Notes under the pieces: model-generated
What the model saw: only the letters and a program-made list of their open reading frames with translations
What the model was told of the DNA's origin: nothing
Databases searched by the model: none
Shown here: positions 1 to 5,685 of the stretch, piece after piece
Position numbering within the stretch: position 1 is the stretch's first letter
Layout: each line of letters begins with the position of its first letter
Made by a program: the position numbers and the translations under genes
DNA from: Calditrichota bacterium
GTDB taxonomy: Bacteria > Zhuqueibacterota > Zhuqueibacteria > Oleimicrobiales > Geothermoviventaceae
Direction of reading: 5' to 3'
NCBI GenBank assembly: GCA_013152765.1
Contig: JAADFT010000108.1
Span: forward strand, 1-7,134
Length of the DNA stretch: 7,134 nt

Positions 1-66
1 TACGACAGGGGCTTCGGGCTGCACGAGCACCCGTGGCTCATGGAAGACGAAGATTTCGAGCGCTGA
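1..66 (+). CDS. 3' end of an unrecognised gene (partial)
   Basis: The first frame is open from the window edge to a TGA at 64-66 and encodes only 21 residues, ending HPWLMEDEDFER. About 18 of the 21 third positions are G or C, as in the clear genes further on, which is why I prefer this frame. The other two forward frames are also open at the edge, running to stops near 161 and 172, but their third-position pattern is less gene-like. The visible tail is acidic. It is too short to assign a family, and the function is unknown. The rest of the gene lies upstream of the window. Confidence 0.5.
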   Translation, partial: YDRGFGLHEHPWLMEDEDFER

Positions 67-236
67 TTCCGTTCTGCTGGAGAAGTTCCGGCGACTTTTG
101 CAGTTTGACCGCGCTGCTCGGCAAGTTTTCAGACTGGTGGTACACAAGCTTCTGGATTCTTAGCTGAATCGGTTTCGTCGTGTTTGTTCTGTGCGCGGCA
201 CGCGAATGGGGTGCGCGGTTGCCGCGTGTTTCGTTG

Positions 237-308
237 GGTGTGACGCCCAGGGCGAAGCGCGATTTTGAGCGGAGCGCAACTCGAAGATCGTGGCACGTAC
301 GTCACACC
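237..308. repeat. 9-bp perfect inverted repeat, 54-base spacer
   Basis: GGTGTGACG at 237-245 is exactly complementary to CGTCACACC at 300-308. The enclosed 54 bases have further weak self-complementarity around GCGC motifs. As RNA this would close a roughly 72-nt stem-loop. A 9-bp match at this distance can arise by chance in GC-rich DNA, so the dyad is certain but its function is not. Confidence 0.35.
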
Positions 309-394
309 GAAGTTTCGGACAGGATCGAGACCGCTTGACTTAGGGCAGTTGCCAGGATTCGAAGCGCCGCTCTTGAAGTTGCCTTTGCAGGTTT

Positions 395-474
395 AGCTGC
401 TGTCCCTCTGTACAGCAGGCTGCGCTCTCGGCGAATGAGAGTCAGATCTTTTGTCCCCGATTGTTTTTTTTTTT
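395..474 (+). other. Two adjacent hairpins followed by a T11 run
   Basis: Hairpin one pairs AGCTGCTGT (395-403) with ACAGCAG and CT (412-418 and 420-421), leaving G419 bulged and an 8-nt loop. Hairpin two pairs CTCTC (425-429) with GAGAG (437-441) around a 7-nt loop. A run of 11 T follows at 464-474. The T run starts 22 bases after the second stem, too far for a standard intrinsic terminator, so I do not call it one. It could be the 3' part of a structured leader, an untypical terminator for upstream transcription, or the end of a small RNA. Confidence 0.3.
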
Positions 475-553
475 CCCTGTGGTTTTCCCCTGAGTTCTCA
501 AGCCGCCACGGATGGCGAGCAAACGAAGTTTGGATTCGACGTGGAGGGTCTGA

Positions 554-1087
554 ATGGCTGTGCGTCGGACAAGGCGAACGAGTGCGCCGAAAACACGGCG
601 AAGCCCGGATCGGACCGTCAGGCGCCGAAGCAAGTCCAAAGGGACATCCGGAACCCTGCTGACGGCGGTCATCTGGATTCTCGCCGTGATCAACCTGGTG
701 CTGGTGGGGTCGTTAGTTTCCCGATTTGTGGCGCCAAAACCGGCTCAGCAGGCTGCCATTCTGGCAGAGGACAGCCTGAAGGTGGAAGTGCTGAACGGTT
801 GTGGGAAGCCTGGTCTCGCCAAAGAGGTCACGGATTTTCTGCGCCGCGAAGGGTTTGACGTCGTCAATTTCGGAAACTACCAGACCGGGAACCGGGAGAA
901 CTTCAACGTTCGCAACACGATGGTGATCGACCGGCGGTCGATGGACATGCGCAACGCCTTGCGGGTGGCCGAGGCCCTCGGAGTCGACAAGAAGAACGTG
1001 CTCGTCGAAATGAACTCGGCGCGAGCTTTAGACGTGACTGTTGTACTTGGAAAGGACTACAAAACCTTGAAGCTTTACAGAAACTGA
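554..1087 (+). CDS. Membrane-anchored LytR_C-domain protein
   Basis: This 177-residue protein has a very basic N-terminus (about residues 1-30, rich in Arg and Lys), one hydrophobic segment (about 35-59) and a C-terminal domain from about 75 to 175. That arrangement suggests a type II single-pass inner-membrane protein with its domain in the periplasm. The domain starts VEVLNGCGKPGLAKEV, and the VEVLNG-G-AG/LA-EV pattern followed by a G-F-V strand is typical of the LytR C-terminal domain family (LytR_C), which also occurs at the end of LytR-CpsA-Psr cell-wall ligases. The catalytic LytR-CpsA-Psr domain is absent, so no ligase activity is expected. The molecular role is unknown; peptidoglycan or envelope association is inferred. 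The ATG at 554 has GGAGG at 543-547, six bases upstream. It ends 25 bases before waaA, so co-transcription is likely. Confidence 0.8.
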   Translation: MAVRRTRRTSAPKTRRSPDRTVRRRSKSKGTSGTLLTAVIWILAVINLVLVGSLVSRFVAPKPAQQAAILAEDSLKVEVLNGCGKPGLAKEVTDFLRREGFDVVNFGNYQTGNRENFNVRNTMVIDRRSMDMRNALRVAEALGVDKKNVLVEMNSARALDVTVVLGKDYKTLKLYRN

Positions 1088-1112
1088 GGCTCGCCGGGCC
1101 ACGGGAGGGTAA

Positions 1113-2399
1113 ATGAGGTTCTGGCGAGCATTTTACAATTTCGTGGGGGTGCCGCTCCTTTACCTCGCTTTCCAGGTGGCGAGACTTCGCAGCTCGAAGA
1201 TTCGTAAGGGCATCCGCGCCCGTCGCAACCTTTTCGACAATCTTCGCAAGCAGGTGGCTGAACTCGGTTCGGGACCGCGACTGTGGGTGCACGTTTCGTC
1301 CCTCGGCGAGTTCGAACAGGCCAAGCCGCTGATTTCCGATGCCAAAAAACGCTGGCCCGACCTGAAGGTCGTGGTCAGTTTTTTTTCGCCCTCCGGTTAC
1401 GACAACGCGGGCGAGATTCCCTACGTCGACCTGATGACCTACCTGCCGTTCGACTCTCCCCGGCGGGCCAACCGTTTCTTGCGCCTGATCCAGCCACGGG
1501 TTGCCGTGTTCGTTCGCCACGACATCTGGCCCAACCACCTGTGGGAGGCCGAACGTCTTGGGATTCCTCGCGTGCTCATCGACGCTTCCCTGCGGCCGTC
1601 TAAGGGCTGGACGGCCCGGGTGCACCGCTTTTTCAACCGATTCTTGTTTAGCTTGTTCGACGTCATCTGCGCCGTGAGTGAGGCAGACGCTGACCGCATC
1701 CGTGCGCTCGTGCCGGAGAAAGAGGTACTGGTGGCAGGCGACACGCGCTACGATCAGGTCGTCCGGCGCGCTCGGGAAACAGCGCCGGTTCGGGACCTGC
1801 TGACGCATCCCAGCCTCAAGAACCTGGACATCCTGGTGCTGGGCAGCACCTGGCCTTCCGACGAAGAAGTGGTTTTCCCGGCAGTGTGGGCGCTGCTGCA
1901 GCGAGAGGGATTCCGTGTGGTGGTTGTACCGCACGAGCCCACCCCGGAACGGTTGCAGGAAATCGAGAGGCAGTTTGCCGAGCACCGCTACACGACCGTG
2001 CGTCTCTCGGCGTGGCGACGGCGACCGAGAGCTGAGTGGCACGCTTTGATCGTTGACAGCGTGGGATTGCTGGCCAACCTCTACGCCCTGGGGCGCGTAG
2101 CCTTCGTGGGCGGGAGTTTCGGCCCGGGAATTCACTCAGCGCTGGAACCGGCGGCGCACGGCTGCGCTGTGGTTTTCGGGCCGGTGTACGAGAATTCGCC
2201 GGACGCTCGCGTGCTGGCCCAGCGGCGAGGGGCGTTGGTAATTCACGACTCCGACGAGGCTCGCGAGGTATTTTCACGGCTTTTTGACGACCCGGAGTAC
2301 CGGCACGAGATCGGCATGGCGGCGCTTCAGGTCGTCCGTGAGCACACCGGTGCTTCGCAACGCATTCTGGAGCAGGTCCTGAGCCGCTTTCTGGGTTGA
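1113..2399 (+). CDS. waaA: 3-deoxy-D-manno-octulosonic acid (Kdo) transferase
   Basis: The 428-residue product matches the usual length of WaaA/KdtA, the inner-membrane GT-B glycosyltransferase (GT30) that moves Kdo from CMP-Kdo onto lipid A precursor on the cytoplasmic face. A hydrophobic anchor lies at about residues 8-23. The N-terminal acceptor domain carries VSSLGEFEQ (61-69), where Glu66 sits at the known catalytic-base position, then SFFSPSGY (89-96) and HDIWPN (136-141). The C-terminal CMP-Kdo-binding domain shows GDTRYD (209-214), LGSTWPSDEE (243-252), PHEP (273-276), FVGGSFGPGIH (331-341) and LEPAAHG (344-350). Enterobacterial enzymes have ETELWPN where this one has RHDIWPN. GGAGG at 1104-1108 precedes the ATG by four bases. 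A run of eight T (1379-1386) encodes Phe-Phe-Ser in the conserved SFFSPSGY motif. How many Kdo units it adds cannot be told from sequence. Confidence 0.93.
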   Translation: MRFWRAFYNFVGVPLLYLAFQVARLRSSKIRKGIRARRNLFDNLRKQVAELGSGPRLWVHVSSLGEFEQAKPLISDAKKRWPDLKVVVSFFSPSGYDNAGEIPYVDLMTYLPFDSPRRANRFLRLIQPRVAVFVRHDIWPNHLWEAERLGIPRVLIDASLRPSKGWTARVHRFFNRFLFSLFDVICAVSEADADRIRALVPEKEVLVAGDTRYDQVVRRARETAPVRDLLTHPSLKNLDILVLGSTWPSDEEVVFPAVWALLQREGFRVVVVPHEPTPERLQEIERQFAEHRYTTVRLSAWRRRPRAEWHALIVDSVGLLANLYALGRVAFVGGSFGPGIHSALEPAAHGCAVVFGPVYENSPDARVLAQRRGALVIHDSDEAREVFSRLFDDPEYRHEIGMAALQVVREHTGASQRILEQVLSRFLG

Positions 2400-2434
2400 G
2401 CAGAATTGCTCGCTGGTCCGGGCTCAATCCGGAG

Positions 2435-2502
2435 GGATCACAACCGTCTTGACGCAGCAGGTCCCGCTGGCAAAAGCTGGAGCCCGGCGTCACGGGTGAT
2501 CC
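2435..2502. repeat. 68-base dyad between waaA and mtnA
   Basis: GGATCAC at 2435-2441 pairs perfectly with GTGATCC at 2496-2502. Allowing one bulged G, two more pairs (GA with TC) extend the stem. Inside, GACG (2451-2454) can pair with CGTC (2488-2491), and CAGC (2455-2458) with GCTG (2466-2469), giving a nested fold. The stem starts 36 bases after the waaA stop and ends 102 bases before mtnA. No T run follows on either strand, so it is not a standard intrinsic terminator. It could be a structured leader of mtnA or a 3' end signal of waaA. The rest of the 2400-2604 gap shows nothing I can name. Confidence 0.35.
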
Positions 2503-2604
2503 TCAGCTGGTCTTGTGAGTGGCTTTGCCCGAGTTAGGTGACCGCTTGGTCCCGGGAGCGTCTCTTCAACGAACTGTCTAACCATCTGCGACCGGTGTCC
2601 CCTG

Positions 2605-3660
2605 ATGCTCAACACGGTGAAAACCCTCGAGTGGCGCGGCGACGCGCTCCGAATCATCGACCAGACCCGTCTGCCGACCGAGCAAGTCTACCTGGACCTG
2701 CGGACTGTTCCGGAAGTGGCAGAGGCAATCAAGACGCTGCGGGTGCGGGGCGCTCCGGCCATTGGCATTGCAGCGGCTTTCGGTGTTGTGCTGGGAGTGC
2801 TCGCCGCGGATGACCCCCCGGAAGCGTTGCGCGCCGCGGCTGAGCAGGCAATTGAGGAACTCGCCGCCACCCGGCCAACGGCCAAGAACCTCTTTTGGGC
2901 ATTGCAACGGATGCGTCGGGTGGTGGAACAGACTGCAAATCAGGGGAAAAGCGTGCTGCTTGAACGCCTGCTTACTGAGGCCAACGCGATTCTGGAGGAA
3001 GACAGGCAGGCATGTCGGGCCATGGGGCGGCACGGCGCATCGTTGCTACCGGACCGGTGCACCGTCCTGACGCACTGCAACGCTGGCGCCTTAGCCACAG
3101 CGGACTACGGGACGGCGGTGGGCGTCATCTACGCAGCCGCGCAGGCGGGGAAGCGGATCCGCGTGTACGCCGACGAAACGCGCCCCCTGCTTCAGGGCGC
3201 GCGCCTGACGGCCTGGGAACTGATGCAGGCGGGCATCGACGTTACCCTCATTTGCGACAACATGGCAGCCTGGGTGATGCGCACGGTGGGCATTGACGCT
3301 GTTCTCGTAGGCGCGGACCGAATCGCACGCAACGGCGATGTTGCAAACAAGATTGGCACCTACAACTTGGCTGTCCTGGCGCACCGACACGGAGTCCCAT
3401 TTTACGTGGTTGCACCGCTCTCCACGTTTGATCCCGAAATCGACAGCGGCGAAGAAATTCCAATTGAAGAGCGGTCTCCGCAGGAAGTGACCCACCCGTT
3501 CGGGGTCCAGATTGCCCCGGAGGGTGTGAAGGTTTTCAACCCTGCTTTTGACGTGACGCCTGCGGAGCTGATTTCGGCGATTGTGACGGAACGAGGAATC
3601 GTGTCCCCCCCGCTGGCGGAGGGGATTCGGAAACTGCTTGACGGCAACGAGAAGTCGTAG
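2605..3660 (+). CDS. mtnA: S-methyl-5-thioribose-1-phosphate isomerase
   Basis: The 351-residue cytosolic enzyme converts methylthioribose-1-phosphate to methylthioribulose-1-phosphate in the methionine salvage pathway; some family members also isomerise 5-deoxyribose-1-phosphate. It belongs to the eIF2B-related isomerase family. Visible motifs in order: RGAPAIG (48-54), THCNAG (156-161) with the expected catalytic Cys158, ADETRPLLQGARLTAWEL (189-206), CDNMAAWVM (217-225), GADRI (236-240) with catalytic Asp238, and NKIGTYNLA (248-256). Length and both catalytic residues agree with characterised MtnA. The ATG at 2605 gives the expected N-terminus (KTLEWRG). Reading back to the in-frame stop at 2539-2541 there is no other ATG, GTG or TTG, yet no Shine-Dalgarno sequence is visible before it. 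No other methionine salvage gene is in the window. Confidence 0.95.
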   Translation: MLNTVKTLEWRGDALRIIDQTRLPTEQVYLDLRTVPEVAEAIKTLRVRGAPAIGIAAAFGVVLGVLAADDPPEALRAAAEQAIEELAATRPTAKNLFWALQRMRRVVEQTANQGKSVLLERLLTEANAILEEDRQACRAMGRHGASLLPDRCTVLTHCNAGALATADYGTAVGVIYAAAQAGKRIRVYADETRPLLQGARLTAWELMQAGIDVTLICDNMAAWVMRTVGIDAVLVGADRIARNGDVANKIGTYNLAVLAHRHGVPFYVVAPLSTFDPEIDSGEEIPIEERSPQEVTHPFGVQIAPEGVKVFNPAFDVTPAELISAIVTERGIVSPPLAEGIRKLLDGNEKS

Positions 3661-3676
3661 AGTTGCGGGGGTAGAA

Positions 3677-3703
3677 CGTCCTCCTGGCGACTGTCAGGGG
3701 ACG
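3677..3703 (+). terminator. Hairpin just after mtnA, possible terminator
   Basis: CGTCC (3677-3681) and CCTG (3683-3686) pair with CAGG (3695-3698) and GGACG (3699-3703), a 9-bp stem with one bulged T and an 8-nt loop. It begins 17 bases after the mtnA stop codon, where a terminator is expected. The following bases (CCTGTGTTTC) contain only a weak T-rich stretch, so termination would be inefficient or factor-assisted. It could instead stabilise the mRNA end or belong to the leader of the next gene. Confidence 0.4.
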
Positions 3704-3735
3704 CCTGTGTTTCAGCTCCAGAGAGGGGGTGAGAG

Positions 3736-3775
3736 GCCTGCAACGGCAGGCGCAGTCCCGGCCGGATTCGACTGC
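3736..3775 (+). promoter_or_regulatory. Tandem hairpins before the transporter start
   Basis: Two hairpins abut with no gap. The first is GCCTGC-AACG-GCAGGC (3736-3751), a 6-bp stem with a tetraloop. The second is GCAGTC (3752-3757) with GACTGC (3770-3775) around a 12-nt loop that includes CCGGCCGG. The ribosome binding site GGAGGG starts at 3783, only seven bases beyond the second stem. The position suggests a structured 5' leader able to influence translation of the transporter gene. I do not recognise it as any known riboswitch class. Confidence 0.4.
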
Positions 3776-3795
3776 AAGGACCGGAGGGAACGGCG

Positions 3796-5331
3796 ATGGA
3801 AGAGCACGTAACTGCAGTTTCGCGAAGGAGGTGGCTGGGGCTCATTTCGGGGCCCTTTTTGTTTGCCCTTTGTTTGGCTTTGCCGAGGCCTGCTGATCTT
3901 TCGCCCGCGGCGTTTCACACGCTGGCCGTGACGATCTTGATGGCCTGGTGGTGGATCACCGAAGCCATCCCGATCGCCGTCACAGCGCTGTTACCCCTCG
4001 TTCTCTTTCCTTTGCTGCACGTCAGCAACCCTCGAACGGTAGCTTCGGCCTACGCCGATGCCAACATCTTCCTTTTCATGGGCGGTTTCTTCGTGGCCAT
4101 GGCCATGGAGAAATGGGGATTGCACCAGCGAATTGCCCTGCGGATCATCCAGCTGGTCGGCACGAGCCCGCGGCGGGTGCTCCTGGGGTTCATGGTCGCC
4201 ACGGCCTTCCTTTCGATGTGGATTTCGAACACCGCCACCACGCTGATGATGTTGCCCATCGGCATCGCCATCATTCGCCACGTGGAAATCTTCGCCCGTG
4301 AGGGCAGAGGTGAAGACGACCCGAATTTCAAGACAGCGCTCATGCTGGGCATTGCTTTCGCTGCGAGCATCGGCGGAATCGGGACGCTGATTGGCACCCC
4401 GCCGAACATCGTCTTCGTCGCGTCGCTGAAGAAGCTGTTTCCAGGAGCTCCGGAGATTGGCTTTGTCCAGTGGCTTGGGATCGGCCTGCCCTTGGTGGCC
4501 ATCATGCTGCCGATTGCCTGGGCGTACCTGGCGTTTGTGGCTTTGCCCATTCGTCTTCCGGCGATTCCGGGCGGCTCGGGGCTGATCCGCGAGCGTCTGG
4601 AGAAGCTCGGCCCCATGAGTGGCGGAGAACGCGGGACGCTGGTCGTATTTCTGCTGATGGCTTTCGCCTGGATTTGGCGCGCCGACATCAACCTGGGCGG
4701 TTTTGTGATCCCCGGCTGGTCCACGCTCCTCGGCCTGAAGGGGTACGTGCACGACTCCACCGTGGCCATGGCGGCCGCAGTGCTGCTGTTCCTGATTCCC
4801 GGCGACCGGCGCCGTGGCGAGTTTCTGCTGGACTGGGAAACGGCTGTAAAAATCCCCTGGGGCATCTTGCTGCTTTTCGGCGGCGGCATCGCCCTGGCGC
4901 AGGGATTCAGCGGCACGGGGCTGGCCCAGTGGATCGGCGGGCACCTGACGCGGCTGGGTGACGTGCCCATCTGGGTGACCATCCTGGCCACCGCTGTGCT
5001 GCTGGTTCTGCTGACCGAGGTTACGTCGAACACGGCGATCACGACGATCTTCATGCCGATCCTGGCAGCGACGGCGATGGGCAGCCACGAGAATCCGCTC
5101 CTGCTGATGGTCACGGGTACCATTGCAGCGAGTTTGGCTTTCATGCTGCCGGTGGCCACGCCGCCAAATGCAATCGTGTTCGGGTCCGGTTACGTGACGT
5201 TGCCGCAAATGGCCAAAGTCGGTTTCGTGCTGGACGTCATCGGCGTGATCGTGTTGCTCATCCTGATGTACACGCTGGGGTTACATGTGTTTGGCATCCA
5301 CCCCGGCGTGGTGCCAGGCTGGGTGCAGTAG
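3796..5331 (+). CDS. SLC13/DASS-family sodium:anion symporter
   Basis: The 511-residue polytopic inner-membrane protein belongs to the divalent anion:Na+ symporter family, whose members take up di- and tricarboxylates (malate, succinate, 2-oxoglutarate, citrate) or sulfate. Diagnostic features are WWWITEAIPI (51-60), a first SNT motif at 144-146 within SNTATT, IGTPPNIVF (199-207), a second SNT motif at 411-413 within SNTAIT, and ATPPNAIVFGSG (454-465). The paired SNT and TPPN motifs reflect the inverted two-fold repeat that forms the Na+ and substrate sites. Hydrophobic segments run through the whole length, with a charged cytoplasmic-type loop near 161-180. Length is close to bacterial members. 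GGAGG at 3783-3787 supports the ATG at 3796, eight bases on. Substrate cannot be read from these motifs. Neighbours mtnA and the uxaE-like gene do not settle it, although a sugar-acid-derived carboxylate is conceivable. Confidence 0.92.
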   Translation: MEEHVTAVSRRRWLGLISGPFLFALCLALPRPADLSPAAFHTLAVTILMAWWWITEAIPIAVTALLPLVLFPLLHVSNPRTVASAYADANIFLFMGGFFVAMAMEKWGLHQRIALRIIQLVGTSPRRVLLGFMVATAFLSMWISNTATTLMMLPIGIAIIRHVEIFAREGRGEDDPNFKTALMLGIAFAASIGGIGTLIGTPPNIVFVASLKKLFPGAPEIGFVQWLGIGLPLVAIMLPIAWAYLAFVALPIRLPAIPGGSGLIRERLEKLGPMSGGERGTLVVFLLMAFAWIWRADINLGGFVIPGWSTLLGLKGYVHDSTVAMAAAVLLFLIPGDRRRGEFLLDWETAVKIPWGILLLFGGGIALAQGFSGTGLAQWIGGHLTRLGDVPIWVTILATAVLLVLLTEVTSNTAITTIFMPILAATAMGSHENPLLLMVTGTIAASLAFMLPVATPPNAIVFGSGYVTLPQMAKVGFVLDVIGVIVLLILMYTLGLHVFGIHPGVVPGWVQ

Positions 5332-5685
5332 AGAGCTCGCGGCGCGTCGTCAGGGTCTGGCATCCGGGCGCAATGCACACGTCGTTCAATTTCCCACCTG
5401 AGCCGTTTTCACTTTGTTCGCGACGGTGTTTTTTCGTACCTTTCCCTGCGCGGAAACAAGGGTTTTCTGGGGTGCAGGGTGCAGCGCTGCTGCCACTTGG
5501 AACCGCGGGGGACGTCTGAGTTTGCACTGTCACAAGCCTGCCGGTGACGTGGCTGCGGAAGGTTTGTCGTGCTCCGCAAGCGGGTGCGCGGGAAATCCAC
5601 GCTGGAACATCCGGGCAAAGGCGGCTGCCAGGTCGCCGGCAGAAGTGTTGTTGGTGTGGTACACGGAAACGAGAGGGAGAGGCAA
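5332..5685. other. 354-base gene-free region before the uxaE-like gene
   Basis: No frame looks coding. It contains a perfect 10-bp palindrome GCAGCGCTGC (5481-5490), a hairpin pairing CAC and GTCAC (5525-5527 and 5529-5533) with GTGAC and GTG (5544-5551) with one bulged T, and a hairpin CTGCC (5625-5629) with GGCAG (5638-5642). A weak sigma70-like pair, TTGTTC (5414-5419) and TACCTT (5437-5442) at 17-base spacing, matches each consensus at only three of six positions. The region probably carries the promoter and a long leader for the downstream gene. No terminator with a T run is visible behind the transporter gene. Confidence 0.5.
5674..5679 (+). promoter_or_regulatory. Ribosome binding site fixing the uxaE-like start
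   Basis: AGGGAG within a purine-rich stretch (5671-5682) lies six bases before the ATG at 5686. The frame stays open upstream to a GTG at 5569, which would add 39 residues, but that start lacks a comparable site and the extension is basic and unlike the protein that follows. I therefore start the gene at 5686. Confidence 0.65.

Larger units (their letters stand above)
67..553. other. 487-base gene-free region with short dyads and a T11 run
   Basis: No reading frame here looks coding on either strand, and T runs are more frequent than in the flanking genes. It contains an 8-base direct repeat GTGCGCGG (191-198 and 211-218), a 6-bp dyad CACGCG/CGCGTG (199-204 and 223-228), a 9-bp dyad (237-245 with 300-308), two hairpins (395-421 and 425-441), a run of 11 T (464-474) and a small hairpin CGCCA-CGGA-TGGCG (504-517) shortly before the next gene. 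It presumably holds the end of the upstream transcript and the promoter and leader of the gene at 554. I found no convincing -35/-10 pair: a TTGACT at 335-340 has only a poor -10 match at the right distance. A small RNA gene is possible but cannot be identified by sight. Confidence 0.6.

Noticed and set aside
291..308. TGGCAC as a possible sigma54 -24 element
   Set aside because: The TTGC -12 element is missing at the required spacing.
532..540. GGATTCGAC, resembling the 5' end of tmRNA
   Set aside because: It is immediately followed by a ribosome binding site and a coding gene; no tag reading frame or 3' tRNA-like end is present.
1379..1386. Run of eight T in waaA as a possible programmed frameshift site
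   Set aside because: The frame continues through a conserved SFFSPSGY motif to a full-length protein, so no frameshift is needed.
903..2135. 410-codon open frame on the - strand opposite waaA
   Set aside because: No recognisable motifs, and it is fully explained as a shadow of the conserved Kdo transferase.
2435..2502. tRNA-like outline: 7-bp closing stem and 68-base length
   Set aside because: No T-arm GGTTCGA-type sequence, D-arm or anticodon stem can be placed on either strand.
3991..5208. Long open frames on the - strand (405 and 369 codons) opposite the transporter
   Set aside because: Translations are low-complexity mixes of Arg, Gln, His, Pro and Ser with no family motif; they mirror a clear SLC13 gene in GC-rich DNA.
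5569..5685. 39-residue N-terminal extension of the uxaE-like protein from a GTG
   Set aside because: The ATG at 5686 has a good ribosome binding site, the resulting length suits the family, and the extension looks non-coding.
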